From NCBI RefSeq assembly GCF_014638995.1, contig NZ_BMFR01000012.1, positions 36,891 to 100,890 on the forward strand: a DNA stretch of 64,000 nt, in the 5' to 3' direction. The notes under the pieces are model-generated. The model had not been told where the DNA came from, made no database searches, and saw only the letters and a program-made list of their open reading frames with translations. The position numbers and the translations under genes are program-made. Shown piece by piece: positions 1 through 6,519 of the stretch; the stretch's first letter is position 1, and each line of letters starts with the position of its first letter. Source of the stretch: Virgibacillus oceani. GTDB taxonomy: Bacteria; Bacillota; Bacilli; Bacillales; Amphibacillaceae.

Positions 1-680
1 GCGGCATAACGATCCTTCCAGCTGGGGTTATCAAGCATGTCTAATGTAACCTTTTTCCCTGTTTTTGGTTCTTGGGACAGGTCATTTTCAGCGGCAAGTT
101 TTACCAGCATGGAAAGTCTTTCGGAATCGTAACTTGCAGCTAATTCCTCAACAATCTCCTGACCTATTTCATCTACATCACCGTAGCGCGGGTTTTGTTC
201 CACCCATTTCCTTTCCATTAGCATATTATCAGATGCCACAGATGCTTCCATTGTTGCATTCATAAATCTTTCCGGTAACCCAAATCGTTGTTCTGATTCC
301 CCGTCTTCCAATTTTACCTGCATAGGGATGTTTCGAAACGTTTGGATGAAAACCTTAATTTCCCCAAAGTGTTCATCTGCCGCTGCGGGTGCATTTGAAA
401 ATTCCTCTGAAGAATCCTCTCTAGAACCCAAAACATTGCGTACATCTGGCAATATTTCTTCCCATGCCACACGTGGATTACGTTCAAGTGCGATAAAGTT
501 TATTACCCGATAAATACCTTTTACTCCATTTATATTAAACAACTCTAGTATATAACTAGGTGCAGTACTAAGATCGTCATCAAGTTTATAATTTTCTGTT
601 TTACCATCAGCCAATTGTTCATCCAGGTTGATTTTCATAGAGTACGGACTTGGCGTTGGTTCGATTGAGACAATTTTCAC
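1..680 (-). CDS. CvfC-like protein with NifU N-terminal domain, partial
   Basis: The gene runs off the left edge, so only about 226 N-terminal residues are visible. It starts at a GTG preceded by a GGGGTGAT ribosome binding site; the nearest upstream ATG meets a stop after two codons. The first residues (VKIVSIEPTPSPYSMKINL) match the pattern of the Scaffold Nfu/NifU N-terminal domain. The following acidic helical stretch fits the Firmicutes family annotated conserved virulence factor C, which adds HEAT-like repeats after this domain. The family is thought to act as a scaffold or regulator; no enzymatic residues are visible here. The family name rests on the N-terminal motif and general composition, and the C-terminal half is not in the window. 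Confidence 0.6.
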   Translation of the reverse strand, partial: MKIVSIEPTPSPYSMKINLDEQLADGKTENYKLDDDLSTAPSYILELFNINGVKGIYRVINFIALERNPRVAWEEILPDVRNVLGSREDSSEEFSNAPAAADEHFGEIKVFIQTFRNIPMQVKLEDGESEQRFGLPERFMNATMEASVASDNMLMERKWVEQNPRYGDVDEIGQEIVEELAASYDSERLSMLVKLAAENDLSQEPKTGKKVTLDMLDNPSWKDRYA

Positions 681-738
681 TTCTATCACCCCATTAAATT
701 GATGCTATGACTGATTATAACAAAGTTTGAAGGGATTA

Positions 739-1317
739 TCACATAGAAATTGCCTCCTTGGAAGTGTGTATACCGCAAGTTTCTTGGTCCGATTCAGATA
801 AATAATTACGAAGCTTACCTTTATAAACTAATTGAAAGCCTGGTGACTCCTGCAAATCATGCGGGGTTATAAGTGAAAGGGGTTTCGAGAAATTAATCGT
901 ATCAGATTCTTTTAATACAGATGCAACAAATTGTGAACAAAAGAAAGCATTCTCTCTTCTTAGTTGTTTATTTAGGATAACGGCAAATAACCCTAGAAAA
1001 TTATAATGATAAAGATGCTCATTTTGTTTAATCTTTTGAATAAACTGACCCATTTTACGTTTTTGCAATCCTGTAATTGGGCAGCAAAAAACGGCGCATG
1101 TCGCTTCTTTAAATATGCTTTCTTTAATATTTTCTATGACAAATCCGCCTATAAAAGGGTTATTAACATTTTTTCTTCCAAAACTGTATACTTCATCTAA
1201 TTTTGAATCAAAAGAAATGGATGCATGATTGTATGGCTTTTTTGTATAGAACTTTATCATTCTAGTAAAAATTGTTCCTGTGTCGGTCAGAAGTATATAT
1301 ACTTTTTCATCCCCCAT
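739..1317 (-). CDS. Permuted papain-like (YiiX/NlpC-P60 type) protein
   Basis: A 192-residue soluble protein with no signal peptide. The order of its candidate catalytic residues is permuted relative to NlpC/P60: a His in PYNHASISF (about residue 31) comes first and a Cys in AFFCSQFVA (about residue 128) follows, as in the YiiX/YebB-like amidase families. Substrates of these families are mostly unknown; amide or thioester bonds of peptides or lipids are plausible. The start has a GGAGAGGG site five bases upstream. A close paralogue lies near 25 kb in this window, with the same N-terminal pattern (LxTDTGTxFTRxIKxYTKxxYNHxSISF). It appears to be transcribed alone. The fold assignment is fairly secure; the function is not known. 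Confidence 0.7.
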   Translation of the reverse strand: MGDEKVYILLTDTGTIFTRMIKFYTKKPYNHASISFDSKLDEVYSFGRKNVNNPFIGGFVIENIKESIFKEATCAVFCCPITGLQKRKMGQFIQKIKQNEHLYHYNFLGLFAVILNKQLRRENAFFCSQFVASVLKESDTINFSKPLSLITPHDLQESPGFQLVYKGKLRNYLSESDQETCGIHTSKEAISM

Positions 1318-1649
1318 ATTAACCCTCTCCTGTTAATGCCAAATTTTCACATATGTACAAAGTATAATGAGTGAAACATAAGGAATTGTTAAGAGAATCT
1401 TAAGAATGCCTTAATTTCCTCTTTATCATAACGGGAAATTTTTGGCTGTATAAGCACCCTTAGCAATAATTATTAGTAAGCCTTAGGACGTATCTGAGTA
1501 TTAAAATGATAGAAAATAAAAAATAATCTCTTAGTTAGACGGAAAATGTGATAATATCAAACTATAAAGGAGGCGGTTTATATGATAAATAAATTAGTTA
1601 AGGTGCAGGTCAATAAAATTTAGAATTATTATCAGAAGGGGTGTTTTTA
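1318..1649. other. Intergenic region, mostly empty
   Basis: Apart from the 13-codon reading frame near its right end, this AT-rich region holds no gene I can support. A TGTGATAAT sequence around 1547-1555 could be an extended -10 element for the genes to the right. The left end carries the ribosome binding site of the minus-strand papain-like gene. Confidence 0.4.
1582..1623 (+). CDS. Possible 13-residue upstream peptide
   Basis: A very short frame, MINKLVKVQVNKI, has an almost ideal AAAGGAGGCGG ribosome binding site ending about six bases before its ATG. It stops 26 bases before the preferred start of the hydrolase gene downstream. I see no terminator or alternative hairpin between the two, so there is no evidence for attenuation. 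It could be a regulatory upstream frame, a remnant of a gene start, or a real micropeptide. The strong ribosome binding site is the only support. Confidence 0.3.
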   Translation: MINKLVKVQVNKI

Positions 1650-2207
1650 TTGAATCAAGCTTTATTAGTTATTGATGCTCAGTCAGATCTAATAAACGGC
1701 AGCAAAGAAGAAAAAGGTGTCATCAATCAACAGCAGCTGCTTGCAAATATTAACTCAGTTATAAAAGAGGCACTGCGTGAACAAGCTTTAATTGTATTTG
1801 TACGGGATCTTGATATAAGTGAAGGGAAAGGTAAAGGATTTCAGGTCCACGAAGCTATCCATGTTCCTGAACAAGCTAAGATTTTTAATAAAGAAGCAAC
1901 GAATTCTTTTCATGGTACAGGATTGAAAAGTTATTTAGAGGAAAATCAAATTGAACACCTTGTTATCATGGGCTGCCAGACAGAGCATTGCATTGATACA
2001 GCTGTAAGGACGGCTACTGTAAATGGCTTTGACGTAACCCTGGTAGGAGATGGTCATTCAACATCGGATAAAACGGTTTTAAATGCGCAGCAAATTATTG
2101 ACCATCATAATCATACCCTTCATGGCCATTATAAAGTTGAGCACTTTTCAATTGTTAGAAAAGCCGATGAGGATTTATTTAAGCCTATCCATGATACTTA
2201 CAGATAA
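1650..2207 (+). CDS. Isochorismatase-family cysteine hydrolase
   Basis: A protein of about 185 residues of the isochorismatase-like superfamily, which hydrolyses amide or ether bonds (nicotinamidase, isochorismatase and relatives). The expected triad is visible: Asp in ALLVIDAQ near residue 9, Lys in IFNKEATNSF, and the nucleophilic Cys in GCQTEHCIDTAV. A conserved cis-peptide region precedes the Cys. I prefer the TTG at 1650 over the GTG at 1641 because the AGAAGGGG site lies eight bases before the TTG but directly against the GTG. The substrate cannot be told from the sequence. No metal-binding DxH motif typical of nicotinamidases is seen, so a general hydrolase is more likely. Confidence 0.8.
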   Translation: MNQALLVIDAQSDLINGSKEEKGVINQQQLLANINSVIKEALREQALIVFVRDLDISEGKGKGFQVHEAIHVPEQAKIFNKEATNSFHGTGLKSYLEENQIEHLVIMGCQTEHCIDTAVRTATVNGFDVTLVGDGHSTSDKTVLNAQQIIDHHNHTLHGHYKVEHFSIVRKADEDLFKPIHDTYR

Positions 2208-2218
2208 GCATCATTTAG

Positions 2219-2247
2219 TTGCCTTTCTGAATTTTCTATGGTATGCT
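2219..2247 (+). promoter_or_regulatory. Sigma-A-like promoter of the hflX-mph leader
   Basis: TTGCCT (-35) and TATGCT (-10) are separated by exactly 17 bases, placing the start of transcription near 2254, some 14 bases before the leader ribosome binding site. A weaker alternative -10 (GATAAT at 2251-2256) lies just downstream. Confidence 0.6.
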
Positions 2248-2280
2248 TTCGATAATCTTATTTGAACGGAGGTTTTCCTA

Positions 2281-2322
2281 GTGGCATCTATTAGACTTCG
2301 ATTCCAAGCTTTGAACCGTTAA
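2281..2322 (+). CDS. Macrolide-arrest leader peptide (RLR type)
   Basis: A 13-residue peptide, MASIRLRFQALNR, starts with GTG eight bases after a perfect GGAGG. Residues 5-7 are Arg-Leu-Arg, the basic-X-basic tripeptide at which macrolide-bound ribosomes stall. From memory, the ErmDL leader (MTHSMRLRFPTLNQ) shares the RLRFxxLN stretch. The peptide is followed by an attenuator and by hflX and a macrolide phosphotransferase gene, so it most likely senses macrolides by drug-dependent translational arrest. The second leader in this window has the same length and the same motif position (KFR). It is too short for ordinary gene finders. Confidence 0.8.
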   Translation: MASIRLRFQALNR

Positions 2323-2411
2323 CTGAATACGTTCAAACGCTCTGCTTGTGTTGCGGAGTAAGCGGGATTAGTCTGCCCTTTTAGGAAAACCTTTTTATAC
2401 GGCGATTTTAT

Positions 2412-2443
2412 AAAAAGAGGGAGAGGAATCTGCCCTCTTTTTT
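2412..2443 (+). terminator. Attenuator terminator before hflX
   Basis: Stem AAAAAGAGGG / CCCTCTTTTT followed by further T residues; its 5' arm also pairs upstream in the alternative hairpin described for the leader. Confidence 0.8.
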
Positions 2444-2572
2444 GTTGTCCAAATTAATGGAAGTAATAATGACAATATTCATACTACTTTATGAAGTGCT
2501 GCTGATTTTTAATTCAACATGCATGCAAATAGTTGATATAAAATCTTCCAGTATAACTATTCTCGTTACTCG

Positions 2573-2600
2573 AACACAGGCAGAATAACCTGTGTTTTTA
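2573..2600 (+). terminator. Second terminator-like hairpin directly before hflX
   Basis: AACACAGG (2573-2580) and CCTGTGTT (2589-2596) form an 8-bp stem with an 8-base loop, followed by a T run. It ends 30 bases before the hflX start. No gene end lies between it and the first terminator, so it is either a second checkpoint or a structure limiting access to the hflX ribosome binding site. Confidence 0.65.
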
Positions 2601-2629
2601 TTATGCACGATTTATGGAGGGAAATGGAT

Positions 2630-3913
2630 ATGAGAAGAAAAGCTATATTGGTAGGAGTAAATCTTGGTAATCAAGATGAATTCAATTATTCGATGCAAGA
2701 ATTAGGAAATTTAGCGGCTGCTTGCAATGTGGATATTACCGGCCAGCTTACACAAAATTTACAGCGTATTAATCAAACACACTATATTGGTAAAGGGAAA
2801 ACTGATGAACTCCAAGAGATGATTGATTCAACAGATGCAGATACGATTATCTGTGATGACGAACTAACATCATCACAAATTAGGAATTTGGAAGCGGTAT
2901 TGGAATGTGACGTAATGGACCGCACGATGCTGATACTTGAAATTTTTGCAAAACGAGCAAGAACGAGAGAATCACAGCTGCAAGTTGAAGTTGCCAGATT
3001 AAAATATATGCTTCCAAGATTGATCGGCAGCCGCGAGTCCTTAGGTCGTCAAGGTGGAGGTTCTGGACTTAAGAATAGGGGTGCAGGTGAAACAAAATTA
3101 GAATTGGACCGTCGAAAGATTGAGGGAAAAATAGCACAATTGAATAAAGAGCTTGAGGATTTAGTTGCTCAACGTAAGACACAAAGGAAAAAGCGTAATA
3201 AAAAAGGTTTACCCGTTGTTTCTCTAGTAGGATATACAAATGCTGGAAAATCAACCATTATGAATGCGGTACTTGAGCTGTCCCATCAGCAGGCAGATAA
3301 GCAGGTGTTGGAAAAGGATATGGTATTTGCGACGCTTGAAACATCAGTAAGAAAGGTAAAGCTGGATACAAATCAACCCTTTTTACTGACTGATACGGTA
3401 GGCTTTATAAATAAACTTCCGCATCATCTGGTAAAAGCATTTCGATCGACACTTGAAGAGGTGGTAGAGGCAGATGTTCTAATTCACGTGGTAGACTTTT
3501 CGAATCCAAATCATAAGGAGCAGATAAAGCTGACCAATGAAATTTTACAGGATATTGGAGTGCTTACTATTCCTGTTATTTATGCATACAACAAAGCAGA
3601 TTTAACGAATAGGAAATTTCCTGGGATTGAGGACAATAATATCTATCTTTCAGCGCAAAAAAGAATTGGATTAGATGAATTATTGCACGAGATAAGTAGG
3701 GAAATTTTCTCAAATTATGTTGAATGTGAGTTGTTTATACCTTATTCAGACGGTCAGATTGTTTCGTATTTCAATGAGAATGCACATGTTTTATCTGAGG
3801 AATATGAAACGGATGGGATAAAATTGATGGTTGATTGTAAAAAGTCGGATGCTGAAAGGTTTCAGCAATATGTTAGTAATAAGTTGGAATCAACTGAAAA
3901 GGAAATGAAATAG
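2630..3913 (+). CDS. hflX: HflX-family ribosome-associated GTPase
   Basis: A 427-residue GTPase of the usual HflX length. It has the HflX N-terminal domain (about 1-190) with the glycine-rich linker GGGSGLKNRGAGETKLELDRR-like region near 142-162, and a Ras-like G domain with G1 GYTNAGKST (201-209), G3 DTVGF (255-259) and G4 NKAD (321-324). HflX binds the 50S E/P region and splits or rescues stalled 70S ribosomes; HflXr paralogues in Listeria confer macrolide-lincosamide resistance. The switch I region reads FATLETSVR where typical HflX proteins have FATLDPTTR, which suggests a divergent paralogue. The ATG at 2630 is chosen because GGAGGG lies eight bases upstream. Its stop codon abuts the phosphotransferase start, giving translational coupling. 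It is preceded by a macrolide-arrest leader. Confidence 0.92.
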   Translation: MRRKAILVGVNLGNQDEFNYSMQELGNLAAACNVDITGQLTQNLQRINQTHYIGKGKTDELQEMIDSTDADTIICDDELTSSQIRNLEAVLECDVMDRTMLILEIFAKRARTRESQLQVEVARLKYMLPRLIGSRESLGRQGGGSGLKNRGAGETKLELDRRKIEGKIAQLNKELEDLVAQRKTQRKKRNKKGLPVVSLVGYTNAGKSTIMNAVLELSHQQADKQVLEKDMVFATLETSVRKVKLDTNQPFLLTDTVGFINKLPHHLVKAFRSTLEEVVEADVLIHVVDFSNPNHKEQIKLTNEILQDIGVLTIPVIYAYNKADLTNRKFPGIEDNNIYLSAQKRIGLDELLHEISREIFSNYVECELFIPYSDGQIVSYFNENAHVLSEEYETDGIKLMVDCKKSDAERFQQYVSNKLESTEKEMK

Positions 3914-4816
3914 ATGACATTAACAAATCAGCAAGTAATAGAAATAGCTAAACGACATGGTTTATTCGTTCAGGAAAGTTCTCTGAAGCGCAATGAATCG
4001 GGTCTTGATTTTCAGGTGGTATTTGCCACAGATGCAAAAAGGGAAAAGTGGGTATTACGTTTTCCAAGGCGGCGTGATGTAGTTCCGATGGCAAAGAAAG
4101 AAAAAGATATTTTGGATGTGGTAGGTGGGAAACTTCCAGTACAAACTCCGAAATGGGCAATCTATTCTGATGAATTAATTGCTTATAAGCTCCTGCACGG
4201 TATCCCAGCAGGAACAATTGATGTCAAAGCGAAGGCATATGTATGGGAGATTGACGAGAAGAATGTTCCAAACAGTTTTCATAATACGTTGGGAAGTGCA
4301 ATGTCGGCATTACACTCAATTGACCATCAGGCAGCGAGAAACGCGGGACTAACTGTGCAAACCCCTGAAGAAGCAAAAGCGTCTATGACAAAAAGAATGG
4401 TTAATGTGAAGTCTGCGTATGGTGTTAGTGAGGAATTGTGGGACCGTTGGCAAAGGTGGCTAGCAAATGATTTACTTTGGCCAAAACAAACAGCGCTAAT
4501 TCATGGTGATTTACATGCCGGTCATATTTTAATTGATGAATATGCACGCGTTACAGGTTTGATTGACTGGACAGAGGCGCATGTAACGGATCCAGCGAAT
4601 GATTTTGTTGGACACTTAAGTACGTTTGGAGAAGATGCTTTAAGGAAATTGGTTAAAGCTTATGAACTTGCTGGAGGGTATGTTTGGCCATTTATGCTTG
4701 AGCATATTGTAGAACTGGCAGCAGCATATCCTGTTGGTATAGCAGAATTTGCCATGAAGTCTGGATTAGAGGAATATGAACAAATGGCAAAGCAGACGCT
4801 TGGGGTAGTAGAGTAA
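3914..4816 (+). CDS. mph: Macrolide 2'-phosphotransferase (Mph family)
   Basis: A 300-residue kinase of the APH/Mph fold, the normal length for this family. The catalytic loop is HGDLHAGHILID (197-208), with Asp199 as probable base, followed by the metal-binding Asp in LIDWTEAHVTDPANDF (about 217-231). This combination is characteristic of Mph(B)/Mph(C)/MphK-like enzymes, which use GTP to phosphorylate the 2'-hydroxyl of the desosamine sugar of 14- and 15-membered macrolides. The ATG follows the hflX TAG without a gap (TAGATG), and the ribosome binding site lies inside the hflX end, so the two genes form one operon. Its position behind a macrolide-arrest leader fits its function. Substrate range is inferred from family. 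Confidence 0.88.
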   Translation: MTLTNQQVIEIAKRHGLFVQESSLKRNESGLDFQVVFATDAKREKWVLRFPRRRDVVPMAKKEKDILDVVGGKLPVQTPKWAIYSDELIAYKLLHGIPAGTIDVKAKAYVWEIDEKNVPNSFHNTLGSAMSALHSIDHQAARNAGLTVQTPEEAKASMTKRMVNVKSAYGVSEELWDRWQRWLANDLLWPKQTALIHGDLHAGHILIDEYARVTGLIDWTEAHVTDPANDFVGHLSTFGEDALRKLVKAYELAGGYVWPFMLEHIVELAAAYPVGIAEFAMKSGLEEYEQMAKQTLGVVE

Positions 4817-4847
4817 CAAAATAATAAAACTTTTGAATGTATTTCTT

Positions 4848-5447
4848 TTATTTAAAATACGCTTGGGTTATGTGCGTTCTACATAACCCAAGCGTTGATT
4901 TATGCGTTAAGAATCGAATTAGTCCTGCTATCGCAAAACAAAACAGAACAGCTCCAGCACCGATGCCAGTTATAGCACTATTAGGAACGTTTAGCTTTTT
5001 GGAAAGAAATAAGGAAACAACAGAAGTTCCAATCATCAGTGCAGCTAAAACATATAAACTGGAGTCTTGAAAAATGCCCTTTAACCAGATAAAATGAATA
5101 CCCACTACAAAAGCAATCCATGGGGATACATAGTCTTTTCTCTTATATTTTATGAATAAGATTGCCCCGATACCCGCAATAAGAAATTCAATGTAAACGA
5201 AAGTTAAGTAATTGCTGAATACACTTGAATCCGACAGTACAGAGGGTTTATCCCAATGAATCACACTTAGGCAGATTCCTAGTAAACCAATCAATAGTGA
5301 AAGACCTGCAGCAATTCCAAGATATTTTCTCCAGGATTTTCTAGGGTTTTCCTGAGCCCAGCCAAACCAGCTTAAACTAAATATACCGAAAATCGCCATG
5401 TACATAACATAATCTCTAATATATTCTATACTAATCCCCCCTGGCAT
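4848..5447 (-). CDS. Hypothetical polytopic membrane protein
   Basis: A 199-residue protein with about six predicted hydrophobic helices and short polar loops; I do not recognise the family with confidence. The start is uncertain: the first ATG lies upstream of a GGGGGG run that itself looks like a ribosome binding site, so translation may begin at a later ATG (codon 15 or 17). The last 15 or so codons lie within a perfect 15-bp hairpin that looks like a transcription terminator, so the C-terminal tail may be a read-through extension. It is followed upstream on the same strand by the DUF3021/LytTR pair, but a gap separates them. Confidence 0.55.
   Translation of the reverse strand: MPGGISIEYIRDYVMYMAIFGIFSLSWFGWAQENPRKSWRKYLGIAAGLSLLIGLLGICLSVIHWDKPSVLSDSSVFSNYLTFVYIEFLIAGIGAILFIKYKRKDYVSPWIAFVVGIHFIWLKGIFQDSSLYVLAALMIGTSVVSLFLSKKLNVPNSAITGIGAGAVLFCFAIAGLIRFLTHKSTLGLCRTHITQAYFK
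4859..4895 (-). terminator. Strong hairpin in the 3' end of the membrane protein gene
   Basis: ACGCTTGGGTTATGT pairs perfectly with ACATAACCCAAGCGT (15 bp, 7-base loop). On the minus strand it is followed by ATTTTAAAT. It also lies 42 bases after the phosphotransferase stop and may end that transcript too. Confidence 0.6.
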
Positions 5448-5478
5448 AATTAGGGAATGCGTTACTATAAGTGTTGAT

Positions 5479-5883
5479 TTACCTCAATTCTTCATTTAGT
5501 TTCTTTGCCTCATGTTTAAAATAAAGGTAAAAACATAACCACATAATTACATAACCAACAATAAATAATATGGCTGTAATCAGGATGCTTGTTACATTAA
5601 ATGGAATCCACCCAATTCCTACAGATAAAATAAAAAATAGTATCGTAACGGTAATGAAATGAAGTATTGTCTGGTGATGCAGTTTAAGAAAGGGTAGTTC
5701 AAAATAGAGTGGTGAAGTTGAAAAAAACCATCCGCAGAAAATAGAACCTAATGAATTCTTAAAAAATGTTCCACTGTCAATCGTTTCATAGCCGCCAAAA
5801 TAAATGAAGGCAAATGTTATCAAAACAGATACGAAAGCACCGAAAAAGATTCCAATCATGCTTCTGAATAAAAAGGTTTTCAT
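5479..5883 (-). CDS. DUF3021 family membrane protein
   Basis: A 134-residue protein with four hydrophobic helices (about 8-30, 43-62, 72-94 and 100-123) and a basic C-terminus, fitting the DUF3021 family. Its ATG overlaps the stop of the LytTR gene by four bases (ATGA) and has an AGGAGGATT site. DUF3021 proteins are almost always found next to LytTR regulators; the membrane partner is thought to control the regulator, though the mechanism in this organism is not known. Confidence 0.75.
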   Translation of the reverse strand: MKTFLFRSMIGIFFGAFVSVLITFAFIYFGGYETIDSGTFFKNSLGSIFCGWFFSTSPLYFELPFLKLHHQTILHFITVTILFFILSVGIGWIPFNVTSILITAILFIVGYVIMWLCFYLYFKHEAKKLNEELR

Positions 5884-6338
5884 TTCTTAATCCTCCTGTT
5901 CATTTTTAATGATTCTTTAATTTGACGAACATAATGTCTTGAGACGTATTCTTTCACACCTGATTTGAAATAAACGCAGAGTGTACCGTTAAATGAAGCT
6001 TCGAAACGACTTAGTTCATAAAGATTAGCGATAACCGACTTTGAAATCCGAATAAACTGTTTGGAAGGTAACATTTCTTCGAGCTCAAATAACTTTTGTT
6101 TTAATTTAAATTCCCCCTTTGAGGTAACTGCAAAGACAATATCCTCCCTGGAATAAATATAGTGAACGTCATTTGGTCGCAGAATGTGCTGCATGTCACC
6201 ATTTCTTCCTACGATAAATTCCGTTTCTTTCCCTTTTAGGAAATCCAGAATCTCCTTAATAGTGTCATCCATTTCATTACATTGGATCGTAACATGAGTT
6301 TCTTTATGTTTACTGTCAATATCAAGTGATACCTTCAT
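5880..6338 (-). CDS. LytTR-domain transcriptional regulator
   Basis: A 152-residue regulator lacking a receiver domain. The N-terminal 45 residues are variable; the rest (about 48-150) is a LytTR DNA-binding domain with the features YIYSREDIVFAVTSKGEFKL, a central KQFIRISKSVIANL segment and YVSRHYVRQIK near the end. LytTR proteins bind direct repeats and regulate their own operon or exported-factor genes. It is the first gene of a two-gene operon with DUF3021. The start is supported by an AGGGGTG site. Confidence 0.85.
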   Translation of the reverse strand: MKVSLDIDSKHKETHVTIQCNEMDDTIKEILDFLKGKETEFIVGRNGDMQHILRPNDVHYIYSREDIVFAVTSKGEFKLKQKLFELEEMLPSKQFIRISKSVIANLYELSRFEASFNGTLCVYFKSGVKEYVSRHYVRQIKESLKMNRRIKK

Positions 6339-6465
6339 TTTTAAACACCCCTATCTGTCACCTTATTCGTATTGTATTTCTTTTTTAACTTTATGTCTTT
6401 ATAATCTGGGGGACACGTTGAATTAGAGAGGTAAATTGCATATTGAGTCATGCAAGATACATTAA

Positions 6466-6509
6466 AAACACACCTATCAGGGCAGAGTATCTAGCTGATG
6501 GGTGTGTTT
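6466..6509 (-). terminator. Terminator after MFS exporter
   Basis: AAACACACCTATCAG and CTGATGGGTGTGTTT form a 15-bp stem with one wobble or mismatch; T-rich flanks on both sides allow use in either direction. It lies directly after the MFS stop codon. Confidence 0.75.
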
Positions 6510-6519
6510 ATAAAGTGTA

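Larger units (their letters stand above)
2254..2443 (+). promoter_or_regulatory. Ribosome-mediated attenuator upstream of hflX
   Basis: The leader RNA contains, in order: a GGAGG site; a 13-codon leader frame; a hairpin (CTCTGC/GCGGAG, about 2340-2358); a core CGGGATTAGTCTGCC (2363-2377) identical to that of the second leader near 26.9 kb; a long-range stem pairing 2270-2280 with 2382-2392 (11 bp, overlapping the leader ribosome binding site); a 9-bp hairpin pairing 2391-2399 with 2409-2417; and an intrinsic terminator at 2412-2443. The 9-bp hairpin shares bases with the 5' arm of the terminator, so the two are mutually exclusive, as expected for an antiterminator and terminator. Pairings were found by eye, not by energy calculation. 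Which conformer follows ribosome arrest is inferred by analogy with erm and hflXr attenuators. Confidence 0.75.

Noticed and set aside
4837..5070. Plus-strand frame downstream of the phosphotransferase
   Set aside because: Antisense to the membrane protein gene and overlapping its hairpin; no ribosome binding site.
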